Of a stretch of DNA of 5,078 nucleotides, positions 1 through 4,991 are shown piece by piece; position 1 is the first letter of the stretch, and each line of letters starts with the position of its first letter. Source of the DNA: Acidimicrobiia bacterium. Lineage in GTDB: Bacteria > Actinomycetota > Acidimicrobiia > Acidimicrobiales > Ilumatobacteraceae. Position numbers and translations under genes: made by a program. Below the pieces are notes generated by a model. The model did no database searches and was not told where the DNA came from. It saw nothing but the letters and a program-made list of their open reading frames with translations. The stretch spans positions 1 to 5,078 of the forward strand of contig JAUHYJ010000321.1 of NCBI GenBank assembly GCA_030425785.1, written 5' to 3'.

Positions 1-1183
1 TCGACAAGAACGCCGGCATGGCGTACGGGATGATGTAGATCGACCGGTAGATCGAACGACCCCGCATGTTCTCGTTCTTGAGGGCGAGTGCGAGGCCGAG
101 TCCGAGGATGAACGTCGAGATCACCGACACGCCGGCGAACACGACGTTCCAGAGCAGCACCCGCAGGAACGGCGCCCGGATCCGTTCGTTGGTGAAGATG
201 TCGGTGTAGTTGTCGACACCGATCACCTGCCGCCATCCGGCCAGTGACTGGTCGAGCGCGAAGAGCGGCACGTCGTCGCACACCCCGTTGGCGCACGTGA
301 TCGTCGTGTCGGTCGCGAGCCGGGCGACGGCCTGGACCTCGTCTTCGGGGACGTCGTCGCAATAGAAGGTGCCGACGCCGGACCGACACGTGCGGTCGGC
401 CTGGGCGTCGTAGAGCGTGTCGGTGTCGGCGTCGTACGTGAACCGGAAGCCGCCTGCGCTGACGGTCGCGCTGTTCAGCGTCGTGACCGTGGCCGTGCCG
501 CCATCGGGCAGGTCGAGCACCGCGTCCTCGAGTCGCCGGTTCTCGCCGGTGACGGCGAGTCCGGTCAGCAGCTCGTAGCCCTCGATCTCCGCGGGCGGCG
601 CGAGCACGTCGATGTCCTGGCCCTCGAGATCGGCGACCGGCTGGACCGACGGCTCGTCGGCGGCGGTGCGCGGGATACCGATGAACGGCTCGACGCCCTC
701 GCCACCGACCAGCAGCGCGAGCTCGTCGGACGCGTTGCGGTACACCGCCAGGTCGAGGGTGATGCCGGCCTCGTCGGTGCGGACCGGGACCTCCTCGAGG
801 CGCTCGATCGCCTGTCCGCGCGACAACAGGTTGCCGGTCTGGTAGTTCGTGAACGACAGGTAGGCCGTGTACAGCACCGGGTAGACGACGAACACCAACA
901 TGAGCACGAGGCCCGGCGTCAACCATCGCGACGCCTGCGCACGAGGGTTCAGGTAGGCCCAGTTGACGAGGACCAGCACGATCGCCGCGAGTGCGGCGAC
1001 GGCGTACGACTCGTTGACGACGAACTGGACGAGCCCCAACACCAGGAAGGCGTCGATGATCGCGACCAGCGAGGTGCGGACCCAGAATCCGCGGTTCAGG
1101 TCACGCGTGAGGCGGCGCTTCGCGCGCGCCTCGCCGCGATCCGTGTCCCCGGTCGTGCGTTCGTCGGCATCGACATCGCTCAT
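1..1183 (-). CDS. malF: MalF-type maltose/maltodextrin ABC transporter permease (3' part missing)
   Basis: Inner-membrane permease subunit of a sugar ABC importer, expected to pair with a MalG-type partner and a MalK-type ATPase outside the window. The ATG at 1183-1181 opens a frame that stays open for 394 codons to the left edge, so the C-terminal part with the EAA loop is not seen. Predicted helices lie at about residues 35-57, 59-77 and 88-110, followed by FTNY at 111-114. An extracytoplasmic loop of about 225 residues (112-340) comes next, then a helix at about 341-367 and the start of another. This three-helix, large-loop, helix order matches E. coli MalF and its P2 loop, as do the segments GWRQVIGVDNYTDIF and IYIIPYAMPAF. 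The loop has four cysteines (266, 275, 297, 302). The start is preceded only by a G-rich stretch with a 9-base spacer, a weak ribosome site. It lies downstream of malE in the same direction. Family assignment is firm; the exact sugar is not known. Confidence 0.93.
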   Translation of the reverse strand, partial: MSDVDADERTTGDTDRGEARAKRRLTRDLNRGFWVRTSLVAIIDAFLVLGLVQFVVNESYAVAALAAIVLVLVNWAYLNPRAQASRWLTPGLVLMLVFVVYPVLYTAYLSFTNYQTGNLLSRGQAIERLEEVPVRTDEAGITLDLAVYRNASDELALLVGGEGVEPFIGIPRTAADEPSVQPVADLEGQDIDVLAPPAEIEGYELLTGLAVTGENRRLEDAVLDLPDGGTATVTTLNSATVSAGGFRFTYDADTDTLYDAQADRTCRSGVGTFYCDDVPEDEVQAVARLATDTTITCANGVCDDVPLFALDQSLAGWRQVIGVDNYTDIFTNERIRAPFLRVLLWNVVFAGVSVISTFILGLGLALALKNENMRGRSIYRSIYIIPYAMPAFLS

Positions 1184-1224
1184 GCGGAACGGCCCCCGTT
1201 CTCTTCCCCGTGGTGATGCTGTCA

Positions 1225-1271
1225 CACGGCGACGACGCACGAACGACCGAGGCTCGTGCACCCTCGCCGTG
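1225..1271 (-). other. Intercistronic stem-loop 1 (malE-malF gap, malF side)
   Basis: Seen directly: CACGGCGA (1225-1232) is complementary to TCGCCGTG (1264-1271). Inside it GCACGA (1237-1242) is complementary to TCGTGC (1254-1259). Together they give an 8-bp stem, a 4x4 internal loop, a 6-bp stem and an 11-base loop. No U-tract follows on the minus strand, so a plain intrinsic terminator is unlikely. It abuts stem-loop 2, sharing only base 1271. A role in mRNA processing or partial attenuation between malE and malF is inference. Confidence 0.5.
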
Positions 1272-1300
1272 CGGCGGACCGGATGGGTCCGGCCCGCCGC
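1271..1300 (-). other. Intercistronic stem-loop 2 (malE-malF gap, malE side)
   Basis: Seen directly: GCGGCGG (1271-1277) pairs with CCGCCGC (1294-1300), and CCGGA (1279-1283) pairs with TCCGG (1288-1292). This gives a 12-bp stem interrupted by one A/C mismatch and closed by a four-base loop (1284-1287). It begins 33 bases past the malE stop. It is very GC-rich and has no trailing U-tract, which fits an mRNA 3'-end stabiliser or a leaky terminator better than a complete stop, since malF lies just downstream. The function is inferred by analogy with the REP palindromes in the E. coli malE-malF gap. Confidence 0.6.
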
Positions 1301-1332
1301 ATCGGCTCAGTACTGGCTTGGTTGTTGCGTGA

Positions 1333-2700
1333 TCAGCCGGCGACGGCGGCGCGGACGGCCTCGGCGGCCGCCTGCATCGCCTCGGCGCCGGTCGCCTCAC
1401 CATTGCGGACGAGCAGCATGTTGTCGCCGAGCGGACCCCACACCGAGGCCATCTGCGGGATGTTCGGCATCGGGATGCCGTTGGCGGCCGACTGACCGAA
1501 GGTCTGGACGACCGGGTCGTCGGACAGGCCGTCGAGGATCGACTGCCACGCCGTGCCGCGCGGGTCGGCGTCGTACAGCGCCTGCATGGTCTCCTCGGTG
1601 GCGACGAAGTCGAGCAGGAACGACTGGGCGAGCAGGGCGTTCTCCGAGAAGGCCGACAGGAAGAAGCCCTGGGCACCGACGAACGGCTGGGCGACGTTGC
1701 CGTCGATCGTCGGGATCAGCGAGACCTCCCAGTTCACACCACCGTCGGTCAGCGGCGTGATCTGCCACGGGCCGGAGATGAAGAACGCAGCCTCTCCGTC
1801 GATGAAGAGCGCCTGGGCGGTGTCACCGTCGGTCGACGAGACGTAGCCGTCGGCGACCTGGGTGGCGAGGAACTCGGCCGAGGCGACCCCCTCGGGCGAG
1901 TCGAGGCCCACCTGCGAGGCGTCGAAGCCGGTGCTCTCGTCGAAGGCGAAGATGTAGCCACCCTCGGACGACACCCCGAGCGGGTAGTTGTGGTAGGCGT
2001 CGGTGACCGTGCCACCACCGGGCACGACGACGCAGTTCGCGACGTCGACGGCGTCACAGGCCGCGCGCAGGTCGTCCCACGTCTCCGGCGCCTCGGGCAC
2101 CAGGTCGACGTTGCGGTAGAGCGCGATCGCCTCGGTGACGTACGGCACCGCGTAGTTCTGGCCTTCGAAGTTGAAACCCTGCAGCCCGACGCCGACGAAC
2201 TGGTCGGCCTTCGCGCTGACGTCGACGGCGTCGATGACACCGTTGGCGGCGAGCTCGCCGGTCCAGTCGTGGGCGCCGGCGAAGATGTCCGGGCCCTCGC
2301 CGGCGGGGCCGGCCTGGGTGACCTGGTCGCGGATGTCGTTGAACGGCACCAGCTCGACGACGACGTCGACACCGGTCGCCTCGGTGAACGCCGGCGCGAC
2401 CTCGCGCAGCGGCTCGACCTTGAGGTCGTCGGCCCAGATCACCAGGGTCTCGGTCGGCTCGTCGGCGGGCTCCTCGGCCGGGGTCTCGGCGGGCTCCTCG
2501 GCCGGCTCTTCGGCGGGCTCCTCAGCCGGCTCCTCGGTCGGCTCGTCGGCGGGCTCCTCAGCCGGTTCCTCGGCGGGCTCCTCGGCCGGGGTCTCGGCGG
2601 CCGGCTCGTCGGCGGCGTCGTCGTCATCGCCGCCGCACGAGGCGGCGACGAGCGACGATGCCAGCACCAGGGCGACCATCGTGCGTGAACGCTTGATCAT
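1333..2700 (-). CDS. malE: MalE-type maltose/maltodextrin-binding lipoprotein
   Basis: Extracytoplasmic solute-binding protein (family 1) of 455 residues that captures the sugar and hands it to the permease. Residues 1-21 form a lipoprotein signal: basic IKRSR, a hydrophobic core, then VAASC with Cys22 as the lipidation site. The -3 position is Ala rather than the usual Leu, but it still fits the general lipobox pattern. A low-complexity acidic linker runs from about 25 to 85, with proline every fourth residue from 38 to 82. The mature domain starts near LVIWAD (86-91). Family landmarks are GEGPDIFAGAHDW (134-146, compare GDGPDIIFWAHDR in E. coli MalE), FFISGPWQITPL, FVGAQGFFLSAFS and PMPNIPQMASVWGP near the C-terminus. 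The ATG at 2700 is chosen because AAGGAG lies five bases upstream and the signal peptide starts at once. malF follows after 149 bases. Specificity within maltose/maltodextrin sugars cannot be read from sequence. Confidence 0.94.
   Translation of the reverse strand: MIKRSRTMVALVLASSLVAASCGGDDDDAADEPAAETPAEEPAEEPAEEPADEPTEEPAEEPAEEPAEEPAETPAEEPADEPTETLVIWADDLKVEPLREVAPAFTEATGVDVVVELVPFNDIRDQVTQAGPAGEGPDIFAGAHDWTGELAANGVIDAVDVSAKADQFVGVGLQGFNFEGQNYAVPYVTEAIALYRNVDLVPEAPETWDDLRAACDAVDVANCVVVPGGGTVTDAYHNYPLGVSSEGGYIFAFDESTGFDASQVGLDSPEGVASAEFLATQVADGYVSSTDGDTAQALFIDGEAAFFISGPWQITPLTDGGVNWEVSLIPTIDGNVAQPFVGAQGFFLSAFSENALLAQSFLLDFVATEETMQALYDADPRGTAWQSILDGLSDDPVVQTFGQSAANGIPMPNIPQMASVWGPLGDNMLLVRNGEATGAEAMQAAAEAVRAAVAG
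2452..2600 (-). repeat. 12-bp-period tandem repeat encoding the PAEE linker of MalE
   Basis: Seen directly: 12-base units encode Pro-Ala-Glu-Glu with variants Pro-Ala-Asp-Glu, Pro-Thr-Glu-Glu and Pro-Ala-Glu-Thr, with twelve prolines at exact four-residue spacing (38 to 82). Nested longer copies exist: the 24 bases at 2452-2475 recur exactly at 2536-2559 (84 bp apart, 7 units). The 31 bases at 2462-2492 recur exactly at 2570-2600 (108 bp apart, 9 units). The array probably grew by unequal exchange or slippage. It lies between the lipid anchor and the folded domain, so it should act as an extended charged tether. Confidence 0.9.
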
Positions 2701-2705
2701 GATTA

Positions 2706-2711
2706 CTCCTT
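2706..2711 (-). promoter_or_regulatory. Shine-Dalgarno site of malE
   Basis: On the minus strand AAGGAG sits five bases before the ATG at 2700. It is the only strong ribosome-binding site in the window and it fixes the malE start. The core lies in the short inverted repeat ACTCC-AA-GGAGT (2705-2716), whose two-base loop is too tight to fold as a simple hairpin. Confidence 0.8.
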
Positions 2712-2748
2712 GGAGTCACCGGCACGCTGCCGTCGCCGGCGGACGGAA

Positions 2749-2765
2749 CGGACCCCCTCGGTCCG
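2749..2765 (-). other. Possible stem-loop in the malE leader
   Basis: CGGACC (2749-2754) is complementary to GGTCCG (2760-2765) across a five-base loop. It would lie at the 5' end of the malE leader if transcription starts near 2769. A competing pair, GCGGAC (2739-2744) with GTCCGC (2761-2766), uses the same right arm. It could protect the 5' end of the message; in such GC-rich sequence it could also be chance. Confidence 0.3.
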
Positions 2766-2767
2766 CG

Positions 2768-2820
2768 CTTTCTGCAACGTACACCACGCTTTCATGAAAG
2801 TGCAAGCAGGGTTGCGAAAG
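2768..2820. promoter_or_regulatory. Operator-like dyad element between malE and lacI-type gene
   Basis: Seen directly: a perfect palindrome CTTTCATGAAAG (2789-2800) is flanked by GCAAC (2774-2778) and GTTGC (2811-2815), inverted about the same centre (2794/2795). Outside these lie CTTTC (2768-2772) and GAAAG (2816-2820), inverted with a one-base offset. The element is AT-rich within a GC-rich gap. It covers the inferred malE promoter and reaches toward the regulator's -10. That the adjacent LacI-family protein binds here is inference from position, symmetry and divergence. GCAA/TTGC cores are common in operators of this family. Confidence 0.55.
2776..2805 (-). promoter_or_regulatory. Candidate malE promoter
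   Basis: On the minus strand TTGCAC (2805-2800) could be the -35 and TACGTT (2781-2776) the -10, with 18 bases between. Each matches the sigma-70-type consensus at three positions, including TTG and the TANNNT frame. Transcription would start near 2769, leaving a leader of about 69 bases with the strong AAGGAG site. The 12-bp palindrome at 2789-2800 fills most of the spacer, a classic place for a repressor to act. Start and boxes are inferred. Confidence 0.4.
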
Positions 2821-2826
2821 TTGTGT

Positions 2827-2832
2827 CATACT
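2827..2832 (+). promoter_or_regulatory. Candidate -10 box of the lacI-type regulator
   Basis: CATACT ends six bases before the ATG at 2839, so transcription from it would start at or next to the start codon and give a leaderless message. No Shine-Dalgarno sequence is seen before the ATG, which agrees. The first base departs from TANNNT and no convincing -35 is visible. Confidence 0.35.
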
Positions 2833-2838
2833 GCTGTG

Positions 2839-3855
2839 ATGCCGCGGCCCCCGCTCAAGCTCGTCGCCGAGCTCGCCGACGTGAGCGAGCCGACCGTGAG
2901 CCGGGTCCTGAACGGCCGGGAGGGCGTGAGCGAGGCGACGCGCGCCCGGGTGATCGAAGCGCTCCGGTCGCTCGGCTACGACGAGGCGCCCGAGCCCCAG
3001 CCCGTGCGTCGCCAGGTCGTGGGCATCGTGTGCGGCGAGTTCCTCAATCCGGTGTTCTCGACGCTCGTCCACCACATCTCGACCGAGCTCGGCCGCCGCG
3101 GCTACCTGTCGTCGGTCGCCGTCACCGACCGCGACCTCGTTCCCGAGGAACGGTGCATCCGCGAGCTCGCGTCGCACGGCGTCGACGGCATGGTTTTCAT
3201 GGGCGGGCGGCACTCCGAGTTCGGCGGCGACCTCGGCCACTATCGGCGGCTCCACGCCGACGGCACGCCCTTCGTCTTCGTGAACGGCACGGCCACCGAT
3301 CTCCCGGTCCCGCACGTCCGCTGCGACGAATGCGCAGGCGCTCGCAAGGCGGTGTCCCACCTCATCCAGCTCGGTCACACCCGGATCGGCTGCCTGCTCG
3401 GCTCCTCGCGGTACATCCCGACCGTGCGGTTCGTCGACGGCTATCGCGAGACGATGGCGGCGCACGGGCTCACCGAGCCCGCCGACGCGATCGCCGAGGT
3501 GCCGTTCACGCTCGAGGGCGGTCGTGCCGGTGCCACCCGACTGATCGACCAGGGCATCACGGCGATGATCGCCGGCAACGACCTGATGGCGCTCGGCGCC
3601 ATCCTCGCGGGTCGTGCCCGCGGCATCGAGATCTCGGTCGTCGGCTACGACGGCACCGACATGACCATGTTCACCGACCCGCCGCTCACCACGCTGCGCC
3701 AGCCGTTCGAGGACATGGCACAGCTGGTCGGCGAGGCGATCGTCAGCGAGATCGAGGGCAACGAGCGGTTCCGCGACCACTTCGTGTTCGAGCCGCAGCT
3801 GCTGGCTCGGAACACCACGCAGGCACTCGTCGCCCCCTCGGCAACGGTTCGCTGA
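2839..3855 (+). CDS. LacI/GalR-family transcriptional regulator, probable regulator of the divergent sugar-transport operon
   Basis: Cytoplasmic DNA-binding regulator of 338 residues, the usual family length. An N-terminal helix-turn-helix spans about 6-47, with the signature PTVSRVLNG at 18-26 and the closing ARVIEALRSLGY. The periplasmic-binding-protein-like effector domain runs from about 60 to 325. Landmarks are VGIVCGEFLNPVF, RCDECAGARKAVSHLIQLGH, the GNDLMALGA stretch (246-254), VVGYDGTD and PPLTTLRQPFEDMA. ATG at 2839 is chosen because the helix-turn-helix begins at once after it, as in LacI. The frame is open further upstream, but that would add residues unlike the family and run through the operator; GTG at 2836 is an alternative. 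Oddity: the linker after Tyr47 is proline-rich, lacks the hinge-helix leucine and is three residues shorter than in LacI. It probably represses malE-malF and responds to a sugar, though activator or mixed roles are possible. Confidence 0.92.
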   Translation: MPRPPLKLVAELADVSEPTVSRVLNGREGVSEATRARVIEALRSLGYDEAPEPQPVRRQVVGIVCGEFLNPVFSTLVHHISTELGRRGYLSSVAVTDRDLVPEERCIRELASHGVDGMVFMGGRHSEFGGDLGHYRRLHADGTPFVFVNGTATDLPVPHVRCDECAGARKAVSHLIQLGHTRIGCLLGSSRYIPTVRFVDGYRETMAAHGLTEPADAIAEVPFTLEGGRAGATRLIDQGITAMIAGNDLMALGAILAGRARGIEISVVGYDGTDMTMFTDPPLTTLRQPFEDMAQLVGEAIVSEIEGNERFRDHFVFEPQLLARNTTQALVAPSATVR

Positions 3856-3881
3856 CGCGCCCGCTCGCCGGCGACGGCGCG
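3856..3881 (+). other. GC-rich stem-loop after the regulator gene
   Basis: CGCGCC (3856-3861) directly follows the stop codon and pairs with GGCGCG at 3876-3881; a second GGCGCG at 3881-3886 is an alternative partner. The loop contains the 10-bp palindrome TCGCCGGCGA (3865-3874). No U-tract follows. It may mark the 3' end of the regulator message, but sequence this GC-rich forms such pairs by chance. Confidence 0.25.
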
Positions 3882-3886
3882 GCGCG

Positions 3887-3892
3887 TACGCT
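3887..3892 (+). promoter_or_regulatory. Candidate -10 box of the SnoaL-like gene
   Basis: TACGCT matches TANNNT and ends seven bases before the ATG at 3900, the spacing expected for a leaderless message. The intervening GGGGCGC is not a usable ribosome site because its G-run ends only three bases from the ATG. No clear -35 is seen. It suggests the gene can be transcribed separately from the regulator 44 bases upstream. Confidence 0.45.
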
Positions 3893-3899
3893 GGGGCGC

Positions 3900-4247
3900 A
3901 TGACGACGAGCCACGACCTCATCGAGCGCTACTACGACGCGTTGGCGTCGGGCGCCATCGACGACGTGCTGGCGCTCTACGCCGACGACGCCGAGATCGT
4001 GCGGTACGACGGCGTCGCCGCGACGCCCGACGAGATGCGCGGCTACTTCGAGCAGCATCTGGCGCGCCACCCCGGCCTGACGCTGCGTCAGATCGACCGG
4101 GTGCGCGAGGCCGACGACGTGCTGATCTGGGACGCGCTGCTCGACACCGAGGTCGGCATCCTGCAGGTGTTCCACGTCGTGCTGCTCGACGACGCGGGCA
4201 AGGTGCTGCGGCACGTGCCCGGCATCCGTGGCTACTGGGGCGCCTGA
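3900..4247 (+). CDS. SnoaL/NTF2-like fold small protein (nuclear transport factor 2 superfamily)
   Basis: A soluble 115-residue protein with no signal peptide or membrane segment, the normal size for a single SnoaL-like domain. The pattern is typical: an N-terminal helix with IERYYDALASG (8-18), then DDVLALYADDAEIVRYDG (21-38), a helix with EMRGYFEQHLARHPG (45-59), and C-terminal strands ending VLRHVPGIRGYWGA. The family includes ketosteroid isomerases, polyketide cyclases, dehydratases and many uncharacterised proteins. Fold does not tell function here, and I see no diagnostic catalytic set. ATG at 3900 starts right at the first helix. The same frame is open far upstream through the regulator gene, but that stretch is an Arg/Pro-rich shadow. 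Its neighbour is convergent, with 16 bases between the stop codons. Confidence 0.82.
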   Translation: MTTSHDLIERYYDALASGAIDDVLALYADDAEIVRYDGVAATPDEMRGYFEQHLARHPGLTLRQIDRVREADDVLIWDALLDTEVGILQVFHVVLLDDAGKVLRHVPGIRGYWGA

Positions 4248-4263
4248 GCCCCCACGCGCCCGG

Positions 4264-4917
4264 TCAGCCCGGCACCTCGGCGAACGCCCGCACGGTGAAG
4301 GTGCCGGCACCTTCGATCTTGGGCGGCACCGCCGTGAACGTGAAGCCGTCGGCCGGCAGCGCGGCGAGGTTCGTCAGATGCTCGATGATCGGGATGCCCG
4401 CGCGCAGCAACGCCGTGTGCACGGGCCGCTCGACGTCGTCGGTCGAGTCGATGTTGAGCGAGTCGATCCCGACGCATGCCACGTCCGCCCGGACGAGTCG
4501 GTCGGCGGCCGCAGCGGTCAGGAACGGGTGGTCGACGGCGTAGGCGGGCGTCCCGAAGTGGCGCGCGTGCCCCGTCCGAACGAGCACGGCGTGGCCGGCC
4601 AACGGTTCGACATCGAGATCGTCGAGCCCGATCTCGCGCGAGCCCGTCGCGTCGACGCACACGGCCGGCACGCCGGCGACGCGCTCGAGCGCCAGGCCGC
4701 TCAGATCATGACCGTCCGCGAAGCGGTGGAACGGTACGTCGAGGTAGGTCCCGGTGTTCGTGCACAGGGTGACGAGGCCGATCTGGAAGGTGACACCGGG
4801 CCCGTACAACCGCTCGGCCGCCTCGCGGGAGAGGTGGTCGGTCACGATCGGTGTCGGCAGTCCCGGGTAGGTCTCCATGCCGGGGGTGACGACGTGGCTG
4901 AGGTCGACGAACGACAT
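4264..4917 (-). CDS. Cyclase family protein (kynurenine formamidase-like metal hydrolase fold)
   Basis: A soluble 217-residue protein, close to the usual length of the cyclase/KynB family (PF04199), whose characterised members hydrolyse amides or lactam-like bonds with a divalent metal. It opens with FVDLSHVVTPGMETYPGLP, the standard start of the family. The metal-site region reads TNTGTYLDVPFHR at 53-65, where the common motif is HxGTHxDxPxH. Thus Asn54 and Tyr58 replace two histidines, while Asp60, Pro62 and His64 remain. The distal conserved block is present: GIDSLNID (150-157), PVHTALL with His167, and GIPIIEHLTNLAALP with Glu179. Position 4917 is the natural ATG because the family's N-terminal strand begins at residue 3. 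It is convergent with the SnoaL-like gene and divergent from the DUF368 gene. Substrate unknown; the changed residues advise against calling it kynurenine formamidase. Confidence 0.88.
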   Translation of the reverse strand: MSFVDLSHVVTPGMETYPGLPTPIVTDHLSREAAERLYGPGVTFQIGLVTLCTNTGTYLDVPFHRFADGHDLSGLALERVAGVPAVCVDATGSREIGLDDLDVEPLAGHAVLVRTGHARHFGTPAYAVDHPFLTAAAADRLVRADVACVGIDSLNIDSTDDVERPVHTALLRAGIPIIEHLTNLAALPADGFTFTAVPPKIEGAGTFTVRAFAEVPG

Positions 4918-4923
4918 GCCGGG

Positions 4924-4929
4924 ACCGTA
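4924..4929 (-). promoter_or_regulatory. Candidate -10 box of the cyclase-family gene
   Basis: On the minus strand TACGGT matches TANNNT and is followed by six bases (CCCGGC) and then the ATG at 4917. No Shine-Dalgarno sequence is present, so a leaderless message is likely. No convincing -35 was found. It shares a 74-base gap with the opposing promoter of the DUF368 gene. Confidence 0.45.
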
Positions 4930-4979
4930 CGCCGTCAGCCGTCGCGGGAGCGGTCGGATTCCGGACGATCTCGGCCAGA

Positions 4980-4985
4980 TAGCCT
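4980..4985 (+). promoter_or_regulatory. Candidate -10 box of the DUF368 gene
   Basis: TAGCCT matches TANNNT and ends six bases before the GTG at 4992, again the geometry of a leaderless start. There is no purine-rich ribosome site in between, and no clear -35 is visible. The spacing supports GTG at 4992 over the in-frame GTG at 4998. Confidence 0.45.
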
Positions 4986-4991
4986 GTCGCG

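Noticed and set aside
1271..1300. Stem-loop 2 as an intrinsic terminator of malE
   Set aside because: The stem is strong but no U-tract follows on the minus strand, and malF starts 88 bases further on in the same direction with no clear promoter of its own.
963..1760. Plus-strand open frame of 265 codons across malF, the gap and malE
   Set aside because: Its product is Arg/Ser/Pro-rich with no domain, and it lies antisense to two well-recognised genes. It is a high-GC shadow frame.
2452..2600. CRISPR-like or mobile repeat array
   Set aside because: The 12-base period keeps the reading frame and encodes a regular PAEE linker. There are no spacers and no terminal inverted repeats.
2710..2838. 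Upstream in-frame start for the LacI-type regulator
   Set aside because: The extra 43 residues have no family counterpart and would be encoded by the operator/promoter DNA. LacI-family proteins start just before the helix-turn-helix, as at 2839.
2716..3780. Minus-strand open frame of 354 codons antisense to the regulator
   Set aside because: The regulator has clear helix-turn-helix and effector-domain landmarks. The antisense product is Val/Ala/Asp/Arg-rich without family features, and it would need to read through the operator region.
2823..3899. Possible long N-terminal extension of the SnoaL-like protein
   Set aside because: The frame is open upstream, but the extension is an Arg/Pro-rich out-of-frame reading of the regulator gene. 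The domain starts exactly at ATG 3900, with a -10-like box before it.
4236..4254. Hairpin TGGGG/CCCCA over the SnoaL-like stop codon as a terminator for the convergent pair
   Set aside because: Only five base pairs, several alternative registers in a C-run, and no U-tract on either strand. I could not support it over chance.
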